This document shows, piece by piece, positions 37,338 through 44,877 of a stretch of 64,000 nt of DNA. The notes below the pieces were generated by a model. The model saw nothing but the letters and a program-made list of their open reading frames with translations. It was not told the origin of the DNA and searched no databases. How positions within the stretch are numbered: the first letter of the stretch is position 1; every line of letters begins with the position of its first letter. Origin of the DNA: JANQJA01 sp965267485 (GTDB lineage Bacteria > Pseudomonadota > Gammaproteobacteria > Pseudomonadales > Azotimanducaceae). The position numbers were made by a program, and so were the translations under genes. The DNA lies in NCBI GenBank assembly GCA_965267485.1, contig OZ254080.1, positions 4,340,001 through 4,404,000 on the forward strand, read 5' to 3'.

Positions 37338-38056
37338 GACAGCTCGAATTCGATCGGTCGATTCAGCAGCAGACCGCGCGGTGAGAGTCGTGCCTTGTAG
37401 GCCAGCACTTCGACGCCAGCCTCGATCGCCGCAGCGAGCGCCGAGGCGTAGTCGGGATCGATGTGCGCCGCCGGCCGAACCTTGCGAACACCGGAATGCT
37501 GCACACAGAAGCACAGCACGGCACGCTCCCCGCCGGCTGCAACCTCGGCGAGTTCCCGCAGATGCTTCTGCCCGCGCTGACTCACGGCATCGGGAAAATA
37601 GCCGATGCCGGCGCGGATCGGTGACTCCAGCAGGGTGACGCTCTTTACCTCGACAAAACAGTCCGGCGCCGTTGAGTGCCCGGAGAGATGTAGGTCGATT
37701 CGCGAATTCTCCCGGCCGTATTTCACCTCGGGCCGAATCTCGGGATAGCCGGCGAGCTCAGGGATCGCACCGCGCTCAATCGCCTCGCGAACCAGGCCGT
37801 TGGCTCGTGAGGTATTGATACCGATGTAGTGACCCGAACCGGTCCGTGTCAGTTCCCAGGTGTGCGGATACTTGCGACCCGGTTTCTCGGAGGTCGAATA
37901 CCAGACCTGATCGCCGCTGGCGGCACAGTTCTTCATCGAGCCGGTGTTGGGGCAATGGATCGTGATCACACTGCCATCCGCAACACGAACATCGGCCAGA
38001 AAACGCTTGTATCGCCGAATCAGCGTCGCGCTGTCCAGCGGTGTCGAATACTTCAT
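37334..38056 (-). CDS. sfsA: Sugar fermentation stimulation protein SfsA
   Basis: SfsA (240 residues) is a conserved protein with an OB-like N-terminal part and a nuclease-like C-terminal domain. Its role in vivo is unclear despite the name. Conserved segments include KRFLADVRVADGSVITIHCPNTGSM with a Cys, RIDLHLSG and DCFVEVKSVTLLE. It is upstream of dksA but on the opposite strand; in Pseudomonas the two are also close. Its stop codon overlaps the start of the permease gene, so the ABC transporter genes are probably translated by coupling. Confidence 0.9.
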   Translation of the reverse strand: MKYSTPLDSATLIRRYKRFLADVRVADGSVITIHCPNTGSMKNCAASGDQVWYSTSEKPGRKYPHTWELTRTGSGHYIGINTSRANGLVREAIERGAIPELAGYPEIRPEVKYGRENSRIDLHLSGHSTAPDCFVEVKSVTLLESPIRAGIGYFPDAVSQRGQKHLRELAEVAAGGERAVLCFCVQHSGVRKVRPAAHIDPDYASALAAAIEAGVEVLAYKARLSPRGLLLNRPIEFELS

Positions 38057-38156
38057 AACCCCTCAAAAACCGACTTGGCGAACCCGGTGGGTTCTGGTAA
38101 CGTTCGCCGCTTGTTTTTCCCAGCGCATTTCAGAACTCGACCAGACGGACGTTCCT

Positions 38157-39035
38157 ATGGCAGCAAAACGAAAGACAACTGCTTCGAAGGCCAAGGCCAA
38201 GACGAAAGCCAAGGCCAAGACCAAGGCTAAATCAAAAGCAGCACCCAAACAAAAGAAGGCCGTTGCGAAGAGCAAAGCCAAAGCCAAGACCCAACCCAAG
38301 ACAAAAGCCAAGGCCAAGGCGCCGGCCAAATCAAAAGCCAAAGCCAAAGCAAAGGCCAAATCCTCAGGCAGGACTAAATCCAAAGTGACAACAGGTTCAT
38401 CGAACGAGACCAAAGCCAAGACAAAGGCCAAGGCAAAGACCAAGGCAGCCAGCAAGTCTGCATCCAAACCTGCAGCAAAGGCTGCCAGCAAAGCGAAGAA
38501 GGCGCCCGCAAAGAAAAAGACTGCAGCCAAAACACCAGAGAAGAAACAAGCGACTGCAAAGAAAAAGGCGGCACCAAAGAAGCCCGCGCCCAAATCGACT
38601 GCGGCCAAGTCTCCCATGGACGCCCAACCAGCTTCGTTCACGCCCTACAATCCCCGCAAGAACGAGGATTACATGAACGAGGAGCAGCGTGCGCACTTCA
38701 GGGAAATCCTGATGAACTGGAAGCGCGAGCTCATGGAAGAAGTCGACCGCACCGTCAGCTACATGAAGGACGCTGCAGCGAACGATCCGGATCCGGCAGA
38801 CCGTGCGACCCAGGAAGAAGAGTTCAGTCTCGAGCTTCGAACGCGCGACCGGGAACGCCGACTGATCAAGAAGATCGACAGCACCATCGACCTGATTGAT
38901 CAGGACGACTACGGATATTGCGAGTCCTGCGGCGTCGAAATCGGCATTCGTCGCCTCGAGGCCCGACCCACCGCGACCAAGTGCATCGACTGCAAGACCC
39001 TTGACGAGATCAAGGAAAAGCAGATTCTCGGCTAG
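38157..39035 (+). CDS. dksA: RNA polymerase-binding factor DksA with H1-like N-terminal extension
   Basis: DksA works with ppGpp in the RNA polymerase secondary channel to control rRNA and amino-acid promoters. The core (about residues 154-292) matches the gammaproteobacterial protein: coiled-coil tip NDPDPADRATQEEE with the acidic residues needed for activity, and a four-cysteine zinc site C255, C258, C276, C279 (GYCESCGVEIGIRRLEARPT). Before it lie 153 residues that are about 36% Lys and mostly Ala, Thr, Ser and Pro, in KAK/AKT repeats like histone H1 or AlgP tails. A second ATG at 38616 would give a normal-length DksA but lacks an obvious ribosome-binding site. The frame is open further upstream to 37944, but the ATG at 38157 is the sensible start. 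Confidence 0.93.
   Translation: MAAKRKTTASKAKAKTKAKAKTKAKSKAAPKQKKAVAKSKAKAKTQPKTKAKAKAPAKSKAKAKAKAKSSGRTKSKVTTGSSNETKAKTKAKAKTKAASKSASKPAAKAASKAKKAPAKKKTAAKTPEKKQATAKKKAAPKKPAPKSTAAKSPMDAQPASFTPYNPRKNEDYMNEEQRAHFREILMNWKRELMEEVDRTVSYMKDAAANDPDPADRATQEEEFSLELRTRDRERRLIKKIDSTIDLIDQDDYGYCESCGVEIGIRRLEARPTATKCIDCKTLDEIKEKQILG
38170..38610 (+). repeat. Degenerate Lys/Ala-codon tandem repeat in dksA
   Basis: Imperfect repeats of AAG/AAA, GCC and ACC codons (units of about 12 nt such as AAGGCCAAGACC) run through the 5' part of dksA. Slippage between units could change the length of the protein tail. Confidence 0.7.
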
Positions 39036-39053
39036 GGAGACGCCCGTCTCCCC

Positions 39054-39941
39054 ATGAGCGACCGACACGCCGCACGCGCTTACGTCGGTCGCTTTGCCCC
39101 GTCGCCGACGGGCCCCCTTCACTTCGGTTCAACGGTTGCCGCCCTCGCAAGCTGGCTGGACGCCCGTGCCCAGGGCGGCCGGTGGCTGCTTCGCATCGAA
39201 GACCTCGACCCGCCTCGTGAGATCCCCGAGGCGCCCGAATGGATCATGACGCAGCTCCATGACCTCGGCCTGGCCTGGGACGGCGAGGTATTGAGACAGA
39301 GCTCACGCCTTGATGCCTATCAGAATGCGATCGACGATCTCACGGGACGCGGCCTTGCCTATCCCTGCACGTGTTCCCGTAAATCGACGCCGCCGGTCTA
39401 TCCCGGTCGTTGCCGTGACAGGACATTCATTGAGGTCGCCGAGCCCTACGCGATTCGCCTGCGAACAGATAACCGGGTCATCACAACAGACGATCGCATA
39501 AAGGGGAGCCAACACTGGCATCTGGCTGACGACATCGGTGATTTCATCATTCGTCGCAAAGACGGACTCGACGCCTATCAGCTCGCGGTGGTCGTCGACG
39601 ATGCGTGGCAGGGGATCACCGACGTCGTCCGGGGCGATGACCTGCTCGATTCCACGCCTCGCCAGATCTATCTTGGCGACTGCCTCGGCGCGCCGGCGCT
39701 GACGTACGCGCACTTCCCGGTTGTCCTTGGCGGCGACGGACACAAGCTGTCGAAGCAGGCACATGCCAGCGCTGTCGACACGGATGACCCTGTCGCCCTC
39801 CTGTCAGCAGCACTCGCAGCATTGGGCCAGCGTGTGCCGGCCCGCCAGCCACGCGATCGCTTTCTGCAGGAGGCCGTCGACGACTGGGATATCGGACGCG
39901 TACCGCACTCGCCATCGTTCGCACCTGACACGCTACAATAG
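39054..39941 (+). CDS. gluQ: Glutamyl-Q tRNA(Asp) synthetase
   Basis: GluQRS (295 residues) attaches glutamate to the queuosine base of tRNA-Asp. It is a truncated GluRS paralogue lacking the anticodon-binding domain. The class I signature RFAPSPTGPLHFGS lies at residues 12-25 and the KMSKS-like loop GDGHKLSKQ near residue 228. A Cys-containing zinc region (YPCTCSRKSTPPVYPGRCRD) follows the catalytic core. It lies 18 nt after dksA, the common dksA-gluQ pair, and 8 nt before cbrX. Confidence 0.95.
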   Translation: MSDRHAARAYVGRFAPSPTGPLHFGSTVAALASWLDARAQGGRWLLRIEDLDPPREIPEAPEWIMTQLHDLGLAWDGEVLRQSSRLDAYQNAIDDLTGRGLAYPCTCSRKSTPPVYPGRCRDRTFIEVAEPYAIRLRTDNRVITTDDRIKGSQHWHLADDIGDFIIRRKDGLDAYQLAVVVDDAWQGITDVVRGDDLLDSTPRQIYLGDCLGAPALTYAHFPVVLGGDGHKLSKQAHASAVDTDDPVALLSAALAALGQRVPARQPRDRFLQEAVDDWDIGRVPHSPSFAPDTLQ

Positions 39942-39949
39942 CGCTCACC

Positions 39950-40123
39950 ATGGTCGAAAGAATCACGACATTCCTGGTGATCGGCTTCTTCGTCTTCTCG
40001 CCGGAGATCCAGAGCTTCTGGTCAGTCGATCCGCTACGCTGGTACGCGAACTATCTGGTCTGGTTCGGCGTCATCGCCCTTGCCTGGCTCGCTGTCAGGA
40101 TTGCCCGGCGACGATCGCGCTGA
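39950..40123 (+). CDS. cbrX: Small membrane protein upstream of CbrA (CbrX-like)
   Basis: A 57-residue frame starts with ATG 8 nt after the gluQ stop codon and ends 4 nt before the cbrA start codon. It encodes two hydrophobic segments (about residues 5-20 and 35-51) around a Trp/Tyr-rich loop and ends in the basic tail RIARRRSR. A small coupled gene at this position has been called cbrX in Pseudomonas. With no ribosome-binding site for cbrA in the gap, cbrA translation probably depends on this frame. The gene name rests on position and size. Confidence 0.75.
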   Translation: MVERITTFLVIGFFVFSPEIQSFWSVDPLRWYANYLVWFGVIALAWLAVRIARRRSR

Positions 40124-40127
40124 CGCC

Positions 40128-43049
40128 ATGGAGTTTTCGCTGACACAGCTCTTCGCCATCGGTCTGACATACCTTGGCGTGCTGTTCGGCTCCGCCTATG
40201 CGGCAGAACGCTGCTGGCTGCCGGAACGTTTGACGCGCCACCTCGCGATTCGCGTGCTGTCACTCGGGGTTTTTGTCGGCGCGGTCGGCCTCTTCGGCAC
40301 GATTGGGTTTGCCGCCCGCCATGGTTCCAGCTTCCTTTTGTACTTTGTCGGGGCAAGCGCGGCATTCATCATCGCACCGGTGCTGCTCGGGCCACTGTCC
40401 CGCGTCGCACTTACCCAGAAGCTGGGGTCGATGGCCGACGTCTTTGCCTTTCGCTACCCCGCACCCTGGATCGGCGGTGTGGTCGCAATCTGTCTGTTGA
40501 TCGGTGTCATTCCGCTGATTGCCCTGCAGATTCACACCGTCTCGGCCATGTTCCTTCTGCTGAACCAGGACATCAGCGAGGACAGTCTTGCCATCCTGTT
40601 CTGCGCCACGATGATCGTGTTCGCCATTCTTTTTGGCGCACGCCACCTGTCGACCCGCGACAAACACCAGGGCCTCGTCTTTGCGCTCGGCATCGAGTCG
40701 GTCATCAAGCTGATCGCGATGATGCTGATTGCCAGCTACGCCACCTTTGCAATCTTCGGCAGCGTCGAGGGTCTCCGGCAGTGGCTCGTCGAACACCACG
40801 ATCAGATCAAGGTAGCCGAGACGGCCATCTCGGAGGGCGAGTCACGCTCCCTGCTGCTGCTCTTTTTTGCAGCCGCCGTCGCAATGCCGCACCTGTATCA
40901 CATCCTGCTGACCGAGAATGACGACGAATCGACGCTAACGACAGCACGCTGGGGCTTTCCCCTGTACCTGTTGCTGCTGAGCCTTTGCATTCCACCCATC
41001 GTCTGGGCGGCAAATTCGCTGGGCGTCGACAGCCAGCCGGAGTACCACGCGCTCGCGGTCGGCCTGTCGAGCGGCGATCGCGGCATCTCGATTCTGGCAT
41101 TTGTCGCCGGACTCGCCGCCGCCAGCGGCGTCATCATCGTCTCGACCCTGGCGCTCGCATCGATGACGCTCAATCATGTGCTGCTACCGTTCTACAGGCC
41201 TTTGCCGGGGCTGAACTTCTACTCACTGCTCATCAATTCGCGCCGTGTCCTGATCCTCGCCATCGTACTCGGCGCCTACGTCGTCAACCGGTATCTCACC
41301 GGTCAACAGGAACTCATCAGTCTCGGCATGGTGTCGTTCGTGGCGGTCATCCAGTTCTTGCCGGGACTGGTGGGCGCGTTCTACTGGCGGCGTGCCAACA
41401 AGGCGGGACTCATCGCCGGCCTCGCCGGCGGATTTCTGGTGTGGTTTCTGACGCTGTTTTTCCCGCTGGTCAGTGATCTCGTCTATTCGTCCTATCTGAC
41501 CTCTTCGCCGCTTCTCTATGAGCAGAGGCTTTACGAGCCGCAGGAACATACCTGGCACTTCGCGGCGACGGCGTCGCTGCTCCTGAACGCCGGGTGCTTC
41601 GTGATCGGCTCGCTGCTTGCCAGGCCGTCCGAGGAGGAGCTCCGTGCTGCGAACGACTGTATTTCAGATTCGTTCAGCCGGCCCTTCCAGGGCGAGGTCA
41701 GTGCACGCTCGATCCCTGACATGGTGAGTGGCCTGTCTGGCATCATCGGCCAGAACGCTGCCAACCGCGAGGTCACACTGGCGCTCGAGGAACTGGGATT
41801 CTCGCGCGAGGAGAACCGGCCCCATTCGCTGACCCTGCTCCGCAACCGCATCGAATCCAGCCTGACGACACTGCTCGGTCAGACGATGGCAAGACGGATC
41901 GTGACGCGCGCACTACCCCTGCTACCGTGGGGCAGCGGCACCGAGTCGGTCCACAGCATCGAAACGCGGGTCGAAGACCAGCGTGCCCAACTCACCGGCA
42001 TCACCGCGGAACTGGATTCGCTGCGGCGCTACCACCGTCGCATTCTTCAGGACCTGCCGACTGCCGTCGGGATCGTTGGCCCCGAGGGTCAGGTGCTCTC
42101 GTGGAACCGTGCGATGGAGACCCTGACGTCGACCACAGCTGAACGCATCATCGGCTCGACGCTGGTCAGCCTCCCGGATGAGTGGAACGAACTCATCTCG
42201 GCATTTGCCTACAATCCATCGATCAACGAGATTCGCCGGGAACTGAAGACCGCGGACGATCGCCGCATTCTGACGCTGCACAAGGCACCGATTGCCGCGC
42301 TCGGCGAAGTCGTCATCGTGATCGACGACATTACCGAAGAGCACAGGCTGGAGCAGCAAATGCTCCACCGCGAGCGACTGGCCTCGATCGGGCAGCTAGC
42401 CGCTGGCGTCGCCCACGAGGTCGGCAATCCGATCACCGGCATCGCGTGCCTTGCGCAGAACCTGCGCATCGAATCCAACCAGCCGGAAATCACCGAAGCC
42501 GCCGACCTGATCCTCGAGCAGACCGAGCGCATATCGGCGATCCTCCAGTCCCTCGTGAACTTCTCCCGCGGCGGCAGCGCCCAGGGCGAACTTCCGAGCA
42601 TGCCGGTCAACCTTCGCCAGTGTACTGACGAGGCCATCAAGCTGCTGTCGCTGAGCCAGGAAGACCGCGGCATCGAATTCGAGAACGAGTGTCCCGCTTC
42701 CCTGATGGTGCGCGGCGATCCGCAGCGACTGGCACAGGTTTTCGTCAACATCCTGACCAACGCACGGGACGCCTCATCAGAAGGCGGCGTCATCCGAATC
42801 ACCGGCGACCAGCGCGGCAGCGATGTCACCATCGCGGTCACGGATTACGGTCACGGCGTGGAGTCGGCGAATCTCAAGAAAATGTTTGATCCGTTCTTCA
42901 CGACGAAAGATCCCGGCGAGGGAACCGGCCTCGGACTCGCTATCGTCAATTCGATCGTCGAGGAGCACAGTGGTACCATCAGAGCCGAGTCTGGAGGCAA
43001 CGACAAGGGCACGAGCGTCATTCTCACCCTGCCCGCCCTGATCAGTTGA
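40128..43049 (+). CDS. cbrA: Sensor histidine kinase CbrA with SSS transporter domain
   Basis: The 973-residue protein fuses a sodium/solute symporter-like domain (about residues 1-500, a dozen or more hydrophobic segments, ALGIESVIKLIAM motif) to a linker, a PAS domain (about 625-735) and a histidine kinase. The phosphorylated histidine is H763 in SIGQLAAGVAHEVGNPITG; the ATPase boxes include NILTNARDAS and GEGTGLGLAIVNSIVEE. This is the CbrA layout: the transporter part (shown to transport histidine in Pseudomonas) is joined to signalling that controls carbon/nitrogen balance. The ATG at 40128 is chosen because it follows the cbrX stop codon closely; an earlier in-frame start lies inside cbrX. 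Confidence 0.95.
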   Translation: MEFSLTQLFAIGLTYLGVLFGSAYAAERCWLPERLTRHLAIRVLSLGVFVGAVGLFGTIGFAARHGSSFLLYFVGASAAFIIAPVLLGPLSRVALTQKLGSMADVFAFRYPAPWIGGVVAICLLIGVIPLIALQIHTVSAMFLLLNQDISEDSLAILFCATMIVFAILFGARHLSTRDKHQGLVFALGIESVIKLIAMMLIASYATFAIFGSVEGLRQWLVEHHDQIKVAETAISEGESRSLLLLFFAAAVAMPHLYHILLTENDDESTLTTARWGFPLYLLLLSLCIPPIVWAANSLGVDSQPEYHALAVGLSSGDRGISILAFVAGLAAASGVIIVSTLALASMTLNHVLLPFYRPLPGLNFYSLLINSRRVLILAIVLGAYVVNRYLTGQQELISLGMVSFVAVIQFLPGLVGAFYWRRANKAGLIAGLAGGFLVWFLTLFFPLVSDLVYSSYLTSSPLLYEQRLYEPQEHTWHFAATASLLLNAGCFVIGSLLARPSEEELRAANDCISDSFSRPFQGEVSARSIPDMVSGLSGIIGQNAANREVTLALEELGFSREENRPHSLTLLRNRIESSLTTLLGQTMARRIVTRALPLLPWGSGTESVHSIETRVEDQRAQLTGITAELDSLRRYHRRILQDLPTAVGIVGPEGQVLSWNRAMETLTSTTAERIIGSTLVSLPDEWNELISAFAYNPSINEIRRELKTADDRRILTLHKAPIAALGEVVIVIDDITEEHRLEQQMLHRERLASIGQLAAGVAHEVGNPITGIACLAQNLRIESNQPEITEAADLILEQTERISAILQSLVNFSRGGSAQGELPSMPVNLRQCTDEAIKLLSLSQEDRGIEFENECPASLMVRGDPQRLAQVFVNILTNARDASSEGGVIRITGDQRGSDVTIAVTDYGHGVESANLKKMFDPFFTTKDPGEGTGLGLAIVNSIVEEHSGTIRAESGGNDKGTSVILTLPALIS

Positions 43050-43102
43050 CTGCCGGGGAACTTCATTGTTTATTGGCGTCGTGTGGCGCAAGACACTTGC
43101 CT

Positions 43103-44422
43103 ATGGGTCGGAACAAAATACTGATCGTTGAAGACGAAGTCGTCATCCGCTCCTCCCTAAAAAAATTTCTCGAAAAACAATCATTCAAGGTAACGGAAGC
43201 AGGCTCGATCGCTGAGACCAGCGAACTCGTGCTCGATGACTTCTGCCTGATCATCACGGACCTCCGGCTGCCGGGTGCGCCGGGTACCGAGATGATCAAA
43301 CTTGCACCTGGCGTCCCCGTGGTCGTGATGACCAGCTACGGCAGCGTCAGCTCCGCGGTGGACGCGATGAAGATGGGTGCCGCCGACTATATTGTGAAGC
43401 CGTTTGATTTCACCGCACTGCACAAAACAATCTGCGAACTCATGTCGACGCCCGAGCCAAAAGCCTCGGAAGCGCCGCCGCTACCCGGCATGCTGGGTAC
43501 GTGCGCACCAATGCAGGAGCTATTCGCGCGCATCAAAAAGGTCGCGCCGACCACAACCAATGTCCTGATCCAGGGCGAGTCGGGGACGGGCAAGGAACTC
43601 GTCGCGCGCGCGCTGCACCGTGGCAGTCGCCGCGGTGACCGGGAGATGATCTCCCTGAACTGCGCAGCCATTCCCGACTCGCTCATCGAGTCGGAACTGT
43701 TCGGACACGAAAAGGGGGCTTTCACCGGCGCGACCGCCAGCCGGGTCGGTCTGGTCGAGGCGGCCGACGAGAGCACACTCTTTCTCGATGAAATCGGTGA
43801 GCTTCCACTCGACGCGCAGGCGCGTCTGCTCCGGGTGCTGCAGGAGGGGGAGGTGCGTCGCGTCGGGTCGGTTGCCACCAAGAAGGTATCGATCAGACTC
43901 ATCGCCGCAACCCACCGGGACCTCAAGGAGCTGACCAAGCGCGGTGAATTCCGGGAAGATCTCTACTACCGGCTCAACGTGGTCAAGCTCGTGTTGCCAC
44001 CCTTGCGTGACCGTGCCGAGGATATCATCCCGCTCGCGCGCGCCATTCTCGAGCGGCACGCCGACAGTCTGGGCAAGTCCAGCCTGCGGTTCGCCGACGC
44101 CACGCTGGAGTTGATCAAGCGCTATCGCTGGCCCGGCAATATCCGGGAGCTCGAGAACGCCGTCGAGCGCGCCGCGATTCTGTGTGACGGCACCGAGATT
44201 GCGCCCGACCAGCTCGCGATCGAATCCGACCCCGACGTGGATGACGGGCTCGAAGAAGACCAGGGACTGTCACTCGAGGGGTATTTCCAGCAGTTCGTGC
44301 TCGAAAATCAGGACTCGCTGACAGAGACGGAACTGGCTCGAAGGCTCGGCATCTCGCGCAAGGCACTGTGGCAGAAGCGACAGAAGCTCAACCTGCCCCG
44401 GGAACGATCAAGAAAAGCATGA
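43103..44422 (+). CDS. cbrB: Sigma-54-dependent response regulator CbrB
   Basis: The 439-residue NtrC-family activator has a receiver domain (phosphorylation site D53, KPFD lysine) and an AAA+ domain. The Walker A is GESGTGKE and the sigma-54 contact loop GAFTGA is exact. A C-terminal Fis-type helix-turn-helix (TETELARRLGISRKALWQKR) completes it. It follows cbrA at a 53-nt gap; the ATG at 43103 is chosen over an upstream in-frame start that overlaps cbrA. A sigma-54 promoter with repeated upstream sites lies 146 bp past its stop codon, the expected target. Confidence 0.95.
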   Translation: MGRNKILIVEDEVVIRSSLKKFLEKQSFKVTEAGSIAETSELVLDDFCLIITDLRLPGAPGTEMIKLAPGVPVVVMTSYGSVSSAVDAMKMGAADYIVKPFDFTALHKTICELMSTPEPKASEAPPLPGMLGTCAPMQELFARIKKVAPTTTNVLIQGESGTGKELVARALHRGSRRGDREMISLNCAAIPDSLIESELFGHEKGAFTGATASRVGLVEAADESTLFLDEIGELPLDAQARLLRVLQEGEVRRVGSVATKKVSIRLIAATHRDLKELTKRGEFREDLYYRLNVVKLVLPPLRDRAEDIIPLARAILERHADSLGKSSLRFADATLELIKRYRWPGNIRELENAVERAAILCDGTEIAPDQLAIESDPDVDDGLEEDQGLSLEGYFQQFVLENQDSLTETELARRLGISRKALWQKRQKLNLPRERSRKA

Positions 44423-44446
44423 GGGGGCACACCGCGCACCAAAAGT

Positions 44447-44481
44447 GTTACCAAATCGGTTACAGGGTTACATTTGGTTAC
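44447..44481 (+). promoter_or_regulatory. Four GTTAC repeats: putative CbrB upstream activating sites
   Basis: GTTAC occurs at 44447, 44459, 44467 and 44477, three of them as GGTTACA and the first as TGTTAC. They lie about 87-121 bp upstream of the sigma-54 promoter, typical of enhancer sites for NtrC-type activators. From memory, Pseudomonas CbrB sites also contain TGTTAC half-sites. Just downstream, GCTACCTTAGGTAGC (44490-44504) is a perfect 15-bp palindrome. Confidence 0.6.
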
Positions 44482-44543
44482 ACAGGTTCGCTACCTTAGG
44501 TAGCACCGAGCCCTTCGCGCATCCGTCGTGCCGTCCTAACTTG

Positions 44544-44557
44544 TTGATTTTAATCAG
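44544..44557 (+). promoter_or_regulatory. FNR/Anr-like box near the sigma-54 promoter
   Basis: TTGAT-TTTA-ATCAG matches the FNR consensus TTGAT-N4-ATCAA in 9 of 10 specified positions. It lies just upstream of the -24 element. The window encodes an FNR protein (50534). It may equally be a chance AT-rich palindrome or an IHF-like bend site. Confidence 0.35.
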
Positions 44558-44567
44558 TTTCACTTGT

Positions 44568-44584
44568 TGGCACGGAAGGTGCGT
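44568..44584 (+). promoter_or_regulatory. Sigma-54 promoter of the CrcZ-like sRNA
   Basis: TGGCACG-GAAG-GTGCGT matches the sigma-54 consensus TGGCACG-N4-TTGCWT. The invariant GG (44569-44570) and GC (44581-44582) have the required 10-bp spacing. Transcription is predicted to start near 44594. Confidence 0.8.
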
Positions 44585-44593
44585 ATTAAAGAA

Positions 44594-44759
44594 TCAACAA
44601 TAATAAAAAGAATGAGAAAAGGCGGCGCGACAACAATAACGACAGCACCGACCTGCTTCAGATGTTATGTCTGAAGCAACTATAAGAATAAAAAGAAATA
44701 ACAAGAACAATAACTGGCTCGCTGAAACGGGAAAAGCATCGCTTTTCCCGTTTTCTTTT
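44594..44759 (+). ncRNA. CrcZ-like A-rich regulatory sRNA
   Basis: This region between cbrB and pcnB has no credible coding frame but is full of AAN triplet runs: AACAATAATAA (44596-44606), AACAATAA (44632-44639), AAGAATAA (44684-44691), AACAAGAACAATAA (44700-44713). Such CA motifs are the Hfq/Crc binding sites of CrcZ/CrcY RNAs, which relieve catabolite repression by sequestering Hfq and Crc. A perfect GCTTCAGA/TCTGAAGC hairpin lies at 44655-44677, and a strong terminator ends the RNA. The predicted length is about 166 nt, much shorter than Pseudomonas CrcZ (about 400 nt from memory). Position cbrB-sRNA-pcnB is the same as for crcZ. Identity is inference from layout, promoter and motifs. Confidence 0.75.
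44726..44759 (+). terminator. Intrinsic terminator of the CrcZ-like sRNA
   Basis: Perfect 11-bp stem AACGGGAAAAG/CTTTTCCCGTT with a 5-nt loop (44726-44752), followed by TTCTTTTG. Between here and pcnB (44760-44877) no clear promoter was recognised. Confidence 0.9.
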
Positions 44760-44877
44760 GCGCTCCGAAAACACTGGCTCATCTGCTACCATACGGTGCT
44801 TTTCAGACTTGCCAGCCGTGGGCCCAAACCGCTGAAATCCCTCCCCATCCAATCGCCATCAATCGCTGATCCCCACC

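Noticed and set aside
38170..38610. Regular repeats in dksA as a CRISPR array
   Set aside because: The repeats are short codon-level units inside an open frame, with no spacers and no cas genes.
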